50,815 nucleotides of DNA, taken from Alphaproteobacteria bacterium (lineage in GTDB: Bacteria > Pseudomonadota > Alphaproteobacteria > Micropepsales > Micropepsaceae). Shown here piece by piece: positions 41,804 through 50,790 of this stretch. The translations under genes were made by a program, and so were the position numbers. The stretch spans positions 1 to 50,815 of the forward strand of contig JACADY010000024.1 in NCBI GenBank assembly GCA_013389115.1, given 5' to 3'. Numbering within the stretch: position 1 is the first letter of the stretch; each line of letters opens with the position of its first letter. The notes below the pieces were generated by a model, which ran no database searches, had not been told where the DNA came from, and was given only the letters and a program-made list of their open reading frames with translations.

Positions 41804-43003
41804 TCACAGCCGCCGCGCGAATTTGCTTTGCAGCACGCCGGCCAGAAGAATGAGCGTCACAAGCCCGAGCATGACCTGAAGCGACAGGGCAAGCACGCCA
41901 TAGGCATCGAGCGGACGCACCGTCTCCGACAATCCAAGCGTCAGGAATTCGATGCTTGCGACGACCCAGGGATTGATCGGCGCGACGGCCGGAAGGGGAT
42001 CCGGCCAAGGCTGCGCATAGGCCAGATGCGAAGGGATGATCGCAGAAAAGATGGCGCCGATCAGAAGGACAGAAAGCGCCGCGAAGATGAGAATGCGCGT
42101 AAGGCTGCGCCCATAGTCCCACAATCCCCACAGCATGAAGAGGCCGCGCGACGGCAGACGATAGATCATCGACAATGTCGCGCGCATAGGCGTCGCCTGC
42201 CACTCCGCAGGCGAGGGCAAGCGGCATCGCGCGTATTTTCCATCGATGAAGTCCTGGTCGATGGCATCGCGCCGCCAATGCGTATCGCCGTGAGCCGCCT
42301 CCGCACCCTTGATCCCGCCATAGCATCCAAGCATGGCGGCGCCTCGCCGATAGCGCACGCCGGTCACGCTGGCGCCCGAGACATCCGCGCCGTTGAGCCT
42401 TGCGCCCGTGAGATTGGCATAATTGAGAAACGCACCCGACAATAGTGTTCGGTGCAGCTTGGATCGATTGAGCCGGGCGCTCGACAGGATCGCGCTGCAA
42501 AGCTTTGCATTGGTCAAATCGGCGCCGGAAAGATTGGCCCCCGCGAGGTTGGCACCCCTGAGATTGACGAGCGCCAGATTGGCATTGCTCAAATCCGCGC
42601 TGACGAGATGAACGCCGGCGAGATCGGCACCCTGAAGGTCCGCACCGCGCAAATCCATGCCGTTCATCCTGACATAGGGCGAACGCTCCATCCCATCGCG
42701 CGCAACAAGGGCCGGCGATGCTTCGAGATTTTCAAGACCGATCGCAATCCCGCGCAGATTGGGGCGGAACCCGGGGTGGTCGATCCGCGCGCGCGCGATG
42801 AACTCGTTCCAGGAATCTCGCCCCTTCATCAGTTCGCGGAGGTGAGCGGGATCAGCGCTAGGGGCGCGTAAGATCGTGTTTGTGCTGCGCTCCTGAGTGG
42901 CGTTGAGCGGCGCGCGCACTGGAAGCGATCCTGCAATCACACGCGCTGGCTTGCGGCCCATTGCCGGGAAACCGAACAGAAATCGTCCGACCGCATCGAT
43001 CAC
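41804..43003 (-). CDS. Pentapeptide-repeat protein with channel-like membrane tail
   Basis: 399 residues from the GTG at 43003, which has TGGGGGC just upstream. Residues 116-215 are twenty uninterrupted A(D/N)LXX-type pentapeptides (MDLRG ADLQG ADLAG ...), a right-handed quadrilateral beta-helix. The C-terminal 110 residues contain two helices (RILIFAALSVLLIGAIFSAI and YGVLALSLQVMLGLVTLIL) with a pore-loop-like VASIEFLTLGLSETVRP between them. This resembles a two-helix potassium channel (FxTLGFGD), but the selectivity motif is altered. It is convergent with the UDP-xylose synthase gene. The role is unknown. Confidence 0.72.
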   Translation of the reverse strand: MIDAVGRFLFGFPAMGRKPARVIAGSLPVRAPLNATQERSTNTILRAPSADPAHLRELMKGRDSWNEFIARARIDHPGFRPNLRGIAIGLENLEASPALVARDGMERSPYVRMNGMDLRGADLQGADLAGVHLVSADLSNANLALVNLRGANLAGANLSGADLTNAKLCSAILSSARLNRSKLHRTLLSGAFLNYANLTGARLNGADVSGASVTGVRYRRGAAMLGCYGGIKGAEAAHGDTHWRRDAIDQDFIDGKYARCRLPSPAEWQATPMRATLSMIYRLPSRGLFMLWGLWDYGRSLTRILIFAALSVLLIGAIFSAIIPSHLAYAQPWPDPLPAVAPINPWVVASIEFLTLGLSETVRPLDAYGVLALSLQVMLGLVTLILLAGVLQSKFARRL

Positions 43004-43321
43004 GTCTGCCCCCAATTTATAAATAATTTGGGCGCGGATTCGAGAAAAAGCAAAGTGGAGAGCGGCGCGTTTCAGAACGGGCGTTGCGCCTCGAACACGC
43101 AAACCATCACACTTGCAATTCTTCGCGCGACCTGCGTTGCGGGAATGGCACACACGAATGGCCTTGGATCAATAGTGCCCAGTATTCCTGAGGCGCGCCA
43201 TGGATGACGGTCGCGATGGGGTCAACTCAACATGAACGATGGCAGGAAAACCCGTTCATAAAACACAGATGCCCCCAGAAACGGGGGCATCTATTGATGT
43301 TTGGCAAGAAGACAGGAGAAC
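43004..43321. other. 318-bp intergenic region
   Basis: It lies between cysNC (ending at 43322) and the pentapeptide gene (starting at 43003), both minus strand. It holds the cysNC terminator (43267-43292), and next to 43003 a very A/T-rich stretch, AATTATTTATAAATT on the minus strand, that could be the promoter of the pentapeptide gene. No small gene is seen. Confidence 0.5.
43267..43292 (-). terminator. Rho-independent terminator of cysD-cysNC
   Basis: AGATGCCCCC (43267-43276) and GGGGGCATCT (43283-43292) form a perfect 10-bp stem with a 6-base loop. On the minus strand it is followed by GTGTTTTATG. It is 30 bases after the cysNC stop. Confidence 0.8.
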
Positions 43322-45244
43322 TCAGATCCTGAAGTTCCGCTCGACATAGGCGATGAGCGTATCGACGCACGCATCGGCTGGCTGGGCGGCCGTATCGACA
43401 GTCAGCTCAGGCTCTTCGGGCGCCTCATAAGGTGCAGAGATGCCCGTGAACTCGAGGATTTGGCCGGAGCGCGCCTTCTTGTAGAGACCTTTGGGGTCAC
43501 GGGCCTCGCAGGTGGCAAGGTCCGCCTTCACATGAATCTCGTGGAAGTGTTCGCCAGCCGCCGACCGCGCTCTTTCCCGGTCCGACCGGTAGGGCGAGAT
43601 GAACGAGGTGATGACGATCACTCCGGCTTGCGCGAACAGGGCTGCGACTTCGCCCACGCGGCGAATATTCTCCGCCCGGTCTTCCGGCGAAAAGCCCAGA
43701 TTGGCATTGAGCCCGTGCCGGACATTGTCGCCGTCGAGAATATACGTGTGATAGCCTTTTTCGAAGAGCCGCTTTTCAAGTGCGACGGCAAGCGTCGACT
43801 TGCAGGCGCCCGAAAGGCCCGTCATCCAGATGACGCCGCCCTTGTGGCCGTTGCGCCGCCAGCGCTCGGCGTGCGGGATCGCGTGTTCGACGCGTGTAAT
43901 GTTGGTCGAGCGCTGGGTGATCAGCTCACGCTGGTCGGCATAGCCTTCCATCGAGATGATGCCACCGCCCGCGATGTCGTATTTGTCGACGATCACGAAG
44001 CGCCCGGTGCGCGGATGGGTCTGAAACTCATCGAGCGCAATCATGCGGCGCGCGCGAAGCACGATCTCGGCCACCTGATTGCGCTCGACCTGTGGGGCCG
44101 CGACCGTGTTGAGATCGGTCGTGTCGATCACCCGTTCAATCGCCTGCACGCGCACAGGGGCTTCCATGGTGCCCAGCTTCACCTTATAGGCGCCGCCCAC
44201 CTTCAGCGGTTCCCGGCCGAGCCAGAAGACGCGCGCGCGGAAGACTTCGGTTTCGATGGGCGCGTGGGCAACGTGGCTGGCGATATCGCCGCGCTCGACG
44301 AAGATCTGCTCATCGAGCGTGATCCCGACCGATTGTCCGGCCTGCGCCGTCATGGGCAGCGCCTTCTTGTCGTCCGGACTCCAGTTCTCGATCGTCTTGA
44401 TCTTTGCGCTCTTGTTCGAGGGCGAGAAGATGAGCGTATCGCCGACGCTGAGCCGGCCGCTTTCGATGCGGCCCGCGATGATGCGACGCTCATCGAACTT
44501 GTAGACGTCCTGCACCGGAAAGCGCAGCGGCAGATCGCCATGGGAGGCCGTCGGCGAGAAATGCTCCAGCGCCTCGACGACGGTGGGGCCGGTATACCAG
44601 GGCATGTTCGCCGAGCGCACGCCCATGTTGTCGCCATTGCGGGCCGAGACCGGAATGACAAGCTGGGGTGTCACGCCTATGGAACCGAGATACTTGCGGA
44701 TCTCCTGCTCGACCGTGTGGAAGCGGTCTTGCGAGTGGTTGACGAGGTCCATCTTGTTGACGACGACCGCCACCTGGCGAATGCCAAGCAGATGCAGCAG
44801 ATAGCCGTGGCGGCGCGACTGCTCGCGCACGCCCTCTTCGGCATCGATGACGAGCAGCGCGGCATCCGCCTGGCTTGCGCCCGTCACCATGTTCTTCAGG
44901 AATTCCTTGTGGCCGGGCGCATCAATGATGACGGTGTCCCGCCCCTTGGTCTTCAGCCAGATCTGCGCCGTGTCGATGGTGATGCCCTGGTCGCGCTCGG
45001 CCTGCATTGCGTCCATGAGAAAGGCCCATTCGAAGGGCATGCCGCGCCGCTCGGACATCGCCTTGATGGATTCGAACTTGCCCTCAGGAAGGGAGTCCGT
45101 GTCATAGACGAGCCGCCCGACCAGCGTCGACTTGCCGTGGTCGACATGGCCCACGATCACGATGCGCAGCAGGTCCTTGTGAGCATGTGAAGGCATTGGG
45201 CTGGCTGCTGGCGATGATTGAAGCTTGACAACGTTCTCTGCCAT
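43322..45244 (-). CDS. cysNC: Bifunctional sulfate adenylyltransferase GTPase subunit / adenylylsulfate kinase (CysN-CysC)
   Basis: 640 residues. CysN: GTPase P-loop [21 protein letters not shown], then EF-Tu-like domains 2 and 3. CysC from about residue 455: [14 protein letters not shown], the [10 protein letters not shown] motif, and the lid ICNR-equivalent [12 protein letters not shown]. The pair activates sulfate to APS and then PAPS in the cytoplasm. The P-loop of the kinase has Cys481 where glycine is usual (GxxxxGKS). The ATG at 45244 has GAGGGGG upstream; an ATG at 45259 is an alternative. The layout matches NodQ. Confidence 0.95.
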   Translation of the reverse strand: MAENVVKLQSSPAASPMPSHAHKDLLRIVIVGHVDHGKSTLVGRLVYDTDSLPEGKFESIKAMSERRGMPFEWAFLMDAMQAERDQGITIDTAQIWLKTKGRDTVIIDAPGHKEFLKNMVTGASQADAALLVIDAEEGVREQSRRHGYLLHLLGIRQVAVVVNKMDLVNHSQDRFHTVEQEIRKYLGSIGVTPQLVIPVSARNGDNMGVRSANMPWYTGPTVVEALEHFSPTASHGDLPLRFPVQDVYKFDERRIIAGRIESGRLSVGDTLIFSPSNKSAKIKTIENWSPDDKKALPMTAQAGQSVGITLDEQIFVERGDIASHVAHAPIETEVFRARVFWLGREPLKVGGAYKVKLGTMEAPVRVQAIERVIDTTDLNTVAAPQVERNQVAEIVLRARRMIALDEFQTHPRTGRFVIVDKYDIAGGGIISMEGYADQRELITQRSTNITRVEHAIPHAERWRRNGHKGGVIWMTGLSGACKSTLAVALEKRLFEKGYHTYILDGDNVRHGLNANLGFSPEDRAENIRRVGEVAALFAQAGVIVITSFISPYRSDRERARSAAGEHFHEIHVKADLATCEARDPKGLYKKARSGQILEFTGISAPYEAPEEPELTVDTAAQPADACVDTLIAYVERNFRI

Positions 45245-45255
45245 GGGACGCCCCC

Positions 45256-46050
45256 TCACATGTAACCATCGGCGCGCAGACGCTCGAAGGCATCTTCGCT
45301 TTCATGATCCATCGCACGGCCCGCCCGTTCCTCGGTGCGGGTCACTTCGAGTTCGGCGATGATTTCCTCGACCGTCGAGGCAGTGGACTTGATCGGGAAG
45401 GTAATGCCGATCTCGCCAAGCGAGCGGAACCGTTCCCCGTTGCGGGCAAAATAGAGCGGAACGAGCGGCATTTCCTCACGCTGGATGTAGCGCCAGATGT
45501 CAAGCTCCGTCCAATGCAGCAAGGGATGGATGCGCAGATGCGTCCCCGGCGGATAGTCGGTCTTGTATTGGTCCCAGAATTCGGGCGGTTGGTCGCGGAA
45601 ATCCCACGTGCCTTCTGCATTGCGCGGAGAGAACACCCGCTCCTTCGCGCGCATGGACTGCTCATCGCGCCGGATGCCGGCGATGATGCCGTTGAGCTGG
45701 TATTTTTCGACCGCCTCTTTAAGGCCGGCCGTCTTGCGCGCTGCGACGCGGCTTGCCGGCGGAAGGGAGTCATCGATCGTTTCAAGCGGCGGACAGGCAT
45801 CGGCGATCAGCTTCAGGTTCCATTCCTTGGCATAACGCTCGCGGAAGGCATAGGTCTCGGGGAACTCAAGTCCGGTATCGAGGTGCATGACGGGAAAGGG
45901 CACCTGGCCGAAAAAGGCCTTCTTCGATAGCCAGACCATGACATTGGAGTCTTTGCCCAGCGACCACAGCATGGCGATCCGGTCGATCCGGTTGAACGCC
46001 TCCCGCAAGATATAGATCGACTGCGCTTCAAGCTGATCGAGTCGGTTCAT
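45256..46050 (-). CDS. cysD: Sulfate adenylyltransferase subunit 2
   Basis: 264 residues of the PP-loop ATP pyrophosphatase family. The PP-loop is [13 protein letters not shown], followed by [39 protein letters not shown], and the C-terminal [20 protein letters not shown]. It works with CysN to form APS from sulfate and ATP. It is upstream of cysNC with 11 bases between them. The ATG at 46050 has GAGGGC upstream; an earlier start at 46074 is possible. Confidence 0.95.
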   Translation of the reverse strand: MNRLDQLEAQSIYILREAFNRIDRIAMLWSLGKDSNVMVWLSKKAFFGQVPFPVMHLDTGLEFPETYAFRERYAKEWNLKLIADACPPLETIDDSLPPASRVAARKTAGLKEAVEKYQLNGIIAGIRRDEQSMRAKERVFSPRNAEGTWDFRDQPPEFWDQYKTDYPPGTHLRIHPLLHWTELDIWRYIQREEMPLVPLYFARNGERFRSLGEIGITFPIKSTASTVEEIIAELEVTRTEERAGRAMDHESEDAFERLRADGYM

Positions 46051-46175
46051 GATGCCCTCATTACCTCGGACCAACGCCTTTTCACAAAATCAGGCGTAAT
46101 GATCCGCAAAAGCCAGAATTCTGTGTTTAATCCCTCTTTGTGCCGCAGTGCAACACAAACCCGCCAACGAAGCGC

Positions 46176-47147
46176 TCACACGCAATAATGCTGCCGGTAC
46201 CAGTGAACGAATTTGGGTATCCCTTCGGAGATTGGCACCCGCGGCGCGAAGTTGAGGTCGCGCCGGCTCGCTTCGATATCGGCATAGGTTGCCCTAACAT
46301 CTCCCGGCTGCATTTCTGTGAACTGGAGCTGTGCAGTCTTGCCGGTCGCCGTTTCGATTGTCTGAATGAAGTCGAGAAGCTTCTCAGGCTTGTTGTTTCC
46401 AAGGTTATAGAGTGCGGTCGGCGGCGATCCTTGCGGCACACGGTCCGTCGCGGCAATGACGCCCGCCACAATGTCGTCGATATAGGTGAAGTCGCGTTCC
46501 ATCGCCCCATTGTTGAAGACGGCGATCGGCTCGCCCTTCAGGATCGCGCGGGTAAAGCTGAACGCCGCCATGTCGGGACGCCCCCACGGACCATAGACGG
46601 TGAAGAAACGCAGGCCCGTGACGGGGATTCCATAGAGATGTGAATAGGTATGCGCGATGAGTTCATCCGCTCTCTTCGTTGCCGCATAGAGCGAAACGGG
46701 ATGCTCGACCGGATCCTCGATACTGAACGGCAATTTGGTGTTGCCGCCATAGACGGAGGACGAGCTCGCATAAACAAAATGGCGCAACGAGTTGAATCGG
46801 CGGGCCAATTCGAGCATCACGACCTGCCCCATCATGTTGGATTCAACGTAGGTGTAGGGGTCCTTGAGCGAATAGCGCACGCCGGCCTGTGCCGCCAGAT
46901 GCACGATTGCCGTCACGCCGCTATGGCGCTCCGACAGTGCCAGCATGGCCTCCCGGTCTGCGATATTGAACTGGTGGAAACTGAACTGAGAAGAACGCGT
47001 CAGCTCGGCGAGCCGGGCCTCCTTCAGAGAAACCTCGTAATAGGCATTGAGATTATCGACGCCGATAACCTCTTCGCCACGCGCCAGGAGCGCCTTGGCG
47101 ACGGCATGTCCGATGAAACCGGCAGAGCCCGTGACGAGAATAGCCAT
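46176..47147 (-). CDS. lpsL: NAD-dependent epimerase, probably UDP-glucuronate 4-epimerase
   Basis: 323 residues, extended SDR. The loop is ILVTGSAGFIGHAVAKALL, then GVDNLNAYYEVSLKEARL, the pattern of UDP-glucuronate 4-epimerases. The catalytic ASSSSVYGGN and YAATKRADELIAHTY are present, as is the substrate segment TVYGPWGRPDMAAFSFTRAI. It would make UDP-galacturonate from the ugd product, for LPS or capsule. It lies upstream of cysD on the same strand with about 125 bases between them. Confidence 0.9.
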   Translation of the reverse strand: MAILVTGSAGFIGHAVAKALLARGEEVIGVDNLNAYYEVSLKEARLAELTRSSQFSFHQFNIADREAMLALSERHSGVTAIVHLAAQAGVRYSLKDPYTYVESNMMGQVVMLELARRFNSLRHFVYASSSSVYGGNTKLPFSIEDPVEHPVSLYAATKRADELIAHTYSHLYGIPVTGLRFFTVYGPWGRPDMAAFSFTRAILKGEPIAVFNNGAMERDFTYIDDIVAGVIAATDRVPQGSPPTALYNLGNNKPEKLLDFIQTIETATGKTAQLQFTEMQPGDVRATYADIEASRRDLNFAPRVPISEGIPKFVHWYRQHYCV

Positions 47148-47785
47148 GCAACCACAAATCCCTGAAGAGGGCGCGCAGTTCTGGCACGCCGCGCCGGTCA
47201 CAATCAAGAATAAGGCCAATGAGGCTTTGGGTGGCGCTCAGAGTTCGAACGTCGTTCGGATGTGCGTTGACGTGCCAACGGGGCACATGATCAAGTGTGC
47301 GCCATGCGGAGGCTCGAATGGGACCCCGCATAAACAGGGGGGCGGGCCGGCCGCGTCGTTGCCCGGGGGTGTTGGGCAGGTTGGGGGTACAAAAGACGCA
47401 GCCGGCTCGCCGAACGGCGGAGAACGCACCGCCACTACGGGAGAGGCCGGTTGGGGCTCGGCCGCCCGCAGATTCGCTTGGGTTACCTGCGCTGAACGAA
47501 CGCCGGCAACCGATACGCTGTGACAGGACACTGACGGCAGCGCCACCAATTCAGGGGGAACGCCTGACGTCATACCGCGGGGGCCGTTCAGGGGCCGCAT
47601 CCGCTTGAGCTACCAGAGCGTGGGGCGACTCACATCGCCATTTGAACAATCATTGGCTGCTTTGCCTGTCATGTCAATTCAATGAAGATATTCAGTGAAC
47701 CAGCCTGGATCAAAGCCATGCTAACTGCCTTAGACTTACGTAATCGTATATAATGGAAATTGTGCTGAGAAATAATTGCAAGGAA
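47148..47785. other. 638-bp non-coding gap next to tRNA-Lys
   Basis: No credible gene was found on either strand. The open frames here have a biased proline/glycine/arginine composition. Bases 47220-47600 are G-rich; 47650-47785 are clearly A/T-rich, with TATAAT at 47749-47754, and sit directly at the 3' end of the tRNA-Lys gene. That drop suggests foreign DNA or a remnant, but no integrase or second copy of the tRNA end is visible. The part next to 47147 carries the epimerase promoter. Confidence 0.5.
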
Positions 47786-47860
47786 TGGTGTGCCCGGATG
47801 GGATCGAACCATCGACCTCCTGATTAAAAGTCAGAAGCTCTACCGCTGAGCTACGGGCAC
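47786..47860 (-). tRNA. tRNA-Lys (anticodon TTT)
   Basis: On the minus strand the acceptor stem GTGCCCG (5' end at 47860) pairs with CGGGCAC, followed by discriminator A and an encoded CCA (47786-47788). The D arm contains AGCTCAGCGGTAGAGC. The anticodon loop is CTTTTAA with TTT, and the T arm is GTTCGATCC. It follows tgt on the same strand after 57 bases and may be co-transcribed. Confidence 0.97.
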
Positions 47861-47917
47861 CAATGAGGCACGTCGCAGGAAGGCGCGGAAGATAGTGTCC
47901 TCACGCCCCCCGGTCAA

Positions 47918-49054
47918 TCAACCATCCTCGCCCGCCTCGGTTTCGCCGCCCGATACGGCGCGCACGCTTTCGGCAACTTCCGCTACGCGACCCAGACGAA
48001 TGGCCTGGCGCAAACTGGCCATCAAATCCTGATAATAGGTGAGGTTGTGCCAGGTCATCAGCATCGCGCCCAGGATCTCGTTTGTGCGCACGAGGTGGTG
48101 AACATAGGCGCGTGAGAACTGGCGGCAGGCCGGGCAACCGCAAGCTGGATCGATCGGCTCTTGATCCTCTGCGTGCCGCGCATTCTTGATATTGACCGCC
48201 CCCATGCGCGTAAACGCTTGGCCATTGCGGCCGGACCTTGTGGGGATGACGCAATCGAACATGTCGATGCCGCGAAGAACCGCTTCGACGATATCGATGG
48301 GCTTGCCCACGCCCATAAGATAGCGCGGCCGTTCCTGCGGCAGATGGGGCATCGTCGCTTCCAGAGCCTCCAGCATCGCGGCATGGCCCTCTCCCACCGC
48401 CAGCCCGCCGACCGCATAGCCATCAAAGCCGATTTCGCGCAGCGCCAGCGCCGAATGCTGGCGAAGCCGGGGATAGACGCTGCCCTGCACGATCCCGAAA
48501 CAGGCATGGCCCGGCTGATCGCCAAAGGCGGCCTTGGACCGCGCGGCCCAGCGCATGGAAAGCAGCATCGAGCGCTCCGCATCCGCTTCGCTTACCGGGA
48601 AGGCGGGACATTCATCGAGCACCATCTGAATGTCCGAGCCCAGCAGGCTTTGCACCACCATCGCCCGCTCGGGCGTGAGGAGGTGGCGTGAGCCATCAAT
48701 GTGCGACTGAAACGTAACCCCTGCCTCGGTCAGCTTGCGTAACTGTGACAGTGACATCACCTGAAACCCGCCGGAATCGGTGAGGATCGGGTGCGGCCAG
48801 CCCATGAACTTGTGCAGTCCGCCGAGTCGCGCGATGCGCTCTGCCCCCGGCCGCAGCATGAGGTGATAGGTGTTGCCAAGCAGGATGTCGGCACCCGTTT
48901 CGCGCACCGACTGGGGCATCATCGCCTTCACGGTTGCAACCGTACCAACAGGCATGAAGGCGGGCGTACGGATCGTGCCGCGCGGCAGGCGCAGCTCGCC
49001 CACCCGCGCCGCTCCGTCCCGCGCCTCGATCTCAAAGGGAATCATGGAGCTCAT
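47918..49054 (-). CDS. tgt: Queuine/preQ1 tRNA-ribosyltransferase
   Basis: 378 residues. The active-site aspartate is in [12 protein letters not shown], the nucleophile is in [13 protein letters not shown], and the zinc site is [18 protein letters not shown]. The VGGLAVGEG and [14 protein letters not shown] blocks complete the TIM barrel. It swaps guanine 34 for preQ1 in tRNAs with GUN anticodons. It overlaps the queA stop by 4 bases, so the two are coupled. Confidence 0.97.
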   Translation of the reverse strand: MSSMIPFEIEARDGAARVGELRLPRGTIRTPAFMPVGTVATVKAMMPQSVRETGADILLGNTYHLMLRPGAERIARLGGLHKFMGWPHPILTDSGGFQVMSLSQLRKLTEAGVTFQSHIDGSRHLLTPERAMVVQSLLGSDIQMVLDECPAFPVSEADAERSMLLSMRWAARSKAAFGDQPGHACFGIVQGSVYPRLRQHSALALREIGFDGYAVGGLAVGEGHAAMLEALEATMPHLPQERPRYLMGVGKPIDIVEAVLRGIDMFDCVIPTRSGRNGQAFTRMGAVNIKNARHAEDQEPIDPACGCPACRQFSRAYVHHLVRTNEILGAMLMTWHNLTYYQDLMASLRQAIRLGRVAEVAESVRAVSGGETEAGEDG

Positions 49055-50118
49055 GTCGCCCGGAATAGCAGCGACGCATCGCCATAGGAATAGAAGCGAT
49101 AGCCTTGCCCGATCGCATGGGCATAGGCCGCCTTCATTCTCTCAAGCCCGGCAAAAGCCGAGACGAGCATGAACAGCGTCGAGCGCGGCAAATGGAAATT
49201 GGTGAGAAGCATGTCGCAGGCTTTGAAGCGATAGCCAGGCGTGATGAAGATTGCGGTCTCGCCGCGAAATGGCTTGAGGCGAGCGCTCTCATCCGCCGCA
49301 CTCTCAAGAAGCCGCAGCGAGGTCGTTCCCACCGCCACGATCCGCCCGCCCGCTTCCCGGGTGCGGTTGACCGCCTCGGCCGCCTCGGCGCTCACCTCGC
49401 CCCATTCCGCGTGCATCACGTGATCGCGTGTGTCATCTGCCTTCATGGGCAGAAAGGTTCCTGCCCCCACATGCAGCGTCACCATGGCGCGGTTGATGCC
49501 GGCCTCCGCCAGGCGTGCAAACAGCGCCGGCGTGAAATGAAGACCCGCCGTCGGTGCCGCAACCGACCCGTCCTCGCGCGCAAAGACGGTTTGATAGTCC
49601 GCCCGGTCCTGGGCATCGCGTGGCCGCCGTGCGGCAATATAGGGTGGCAACGGCATTTCGCCCGCCGCTTTGATTGCCGCATCGAGCGCATCTCCTTCCA
49701 GCGCGAAGTCGAGGAGCACTTCGCCATCCCCATGATTTTCAGCGACAAGCGCACTCAATGCGGCGTTGAGCGTGAGCTGGTCGCCGGGATGGAGTTTTTT
49801 CGCCCCCTTTGCAAAGGCGAGCCAGGAATTGGGACCGGCGCGCTTGTGCAGCGTGATCTCCACCCGTGCGTGGGGAAGTCCAAGTGTTCCCGCACGCCCC
49901 GTGCGCAGGCCTGAGAAATGAACAGGCAGAACCTTGGTATCGTTGAAGACGAGAAGATCGCCGGCCCGCAAATAACGGGGCAGCTCGCGCACCGTTTCAT
50001 CGAGGAAGGGCGCAGGTTCGCAAGGCACGATCAGCATCCGCGCCGCGTCCCGCGGTTCAGCAGGCCTGAGGGCGATGAGCGCCTCAGGCAACGCGAAATC
50101 GAAGAGCGAAACCTTCAC
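49051..50118 (-). CDS. queA: S-adenosylmethionine:tRNA ribosyltransferase-isomerase
   Basis: 355 residues. The start [19 protein letters not shown] is diagnostic, followed by [15 protein letters not shown], the central [15 protein letters not shown], and the ending [21 protein letters not shown] with [21 protein letters not shown]-like sequence. It adds the epoxycyclopentane ring from SAM to preQ1 in tRNA, directly after Tgt in the pathway. Both ends overlap neighbours by 4 bases (coaD upstream, tgt downstream). Confidence 0.97.
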   Translation of the reverse strand: MKVSLFDFALPEALIALRPAEPRDAARMLIVPCEPAPFLDETVRELPRYLRAGDLLVFNDTKVLPVHFSGLRTGRAGTLGLPHARVEITLHKRAGPNSWLAFAKGAKKLHPGDQLTLNAALSALVAENHGDGEVLLDFALEGDALDAAIKAAGEMPLPPYIAARRPRDAQDRADYQTVFAREDGSVAAPTAGLHFTPALFARLAEAGINRAMVTLHVGAGTFLPMKADDTRDHVMHAEWGEVSAEAAEAVNRTREAGGRIVAVGTTSLRLLESAADESARLKPFRGETAIFITPGYRFKACDMLLTNFHLPRSTLFMLVSAFAGLERMKAAYAHAIGQGYRFYSYGDASLLFRAT

Positions 50119-50630
50119 TTGCCCTGCCGGCGCTCCGCCGCCCGCGCCGCCAGCCGCTCGGCCACGTAAGGCGAAGTGAAGGGCGTGATATCGCCGCCCA
50201 GCATCGCGATCTCCTTCACGAGCCGCGAGGCGATCGCCTGCTGGCTGGGTTCCGCCATCAGGAATACGGTCTCGATCTCCGCATCGAGCCGCATGTTCAT
50301 GCCGACCATTTGAAACTCGTACTCGAAGTCCGAAACGGCCCGCAGGCCGCGAATGATGATGCCTGCGCCGACCTGCCTTGCGAACTGCATCAGCAAGGTG
50401 TTGAACGGCCGCACATCGATCGTGCCGCGCCCCTTGCCCACAAACGGCGCGGTTTCCTGCTGCACCATTGAGACGCGCTCCTCAAGAGTGAAGAGCGGCC
50501 CCTTTGCCTCGTTGATGGCGACCCCGATGACGAGGTGATCGACCAGTTTGACCGCCCGCTGAATGATGTCGAGATGCCCGTTGGTGATGGGATCGAACGT
50601 GCCTGGATAAAGGCCGACGCGCTGCTTCAT
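50115..50630 (-). CDS. coaD: Pantetheine-phosphate adenylyltransferase
   Basis: 171 residues. The nucleotidyltransferase motif is [20 protein letters not shown] at the start, [20 protein letters not shown] in the middle, and TSPYVAERL near the end in place of the ISSS-type motif context. It makes dephospho-CoA from 4'-phosphopantetheine and is essential in most bacteria. It is the first gene of coaD-queA-tgt; an IS481-type element sits about 70 bp upstream. Confidence 0.97.
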   Translation of the reverse strand: MKQRVGLYPGTFDPITNGHLDIIQRAVKLVDHLVIGVAINEAKGPLFTLEERVSMVQQETAPFVGKGRGTIDVRPFNTLLMQFARQVGAGIIIRGLRAVSDFEYEFQMVGMNMRLDAEIETVFLMAEPSQQAIASRLVKEIAMLGGDITPFTSPYVAERLAARAAERRQGK

Positions 50631-50719
50631 GAGGTATGTTCGCTCCCTTGTCCGGCGCTTGTGCCGCTCAGCTTAGCCACAAAACTGCCGCGGGAACTAG
50701 ATGTGAGCTTTCAGTAGGT

Positions 50720-50790
50720 TGTCCATTCGGTCCCGACCGAGGAAGCTGAGGTTGCGAAGCTTCAGTGTCCAAGGGAGGACCGAATGGACA
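50720..50790 (+). promoter_or_regulatory. Hairpin enclosing the transposase ribosome site and ATG
   Basis: TGTCCATTCGGTCC (50720-50733) pairs perfectly with GGACCGAATGGACA (50777-50790), 14 bp. The right arm contains the transposase ATG (50784-50786) and part of the Shine-Dalgarno GGGAGG. A smaller GAAGCT/AGCTTC stem lies in the loop. Read-through mRNA would bury the start. Confidence 0.7.

Noticed and set aside
43301-45190. 629-codon open frame on the plus strand opposite cysNC
   Set aside because: The opposite strand encodes an unmistakable CysN-CysC protein; this frame is a shadow with biased composition.
47148-47785. Structured RNA such as tmRNA, SRP RNA or RNase P RNA in the gap
   Set aside because: None of the diagnostic motifs (SRP GGAAGG tetraloop region, RNase P GAGGAAAGTC, tmRNA tag and ends) is present.
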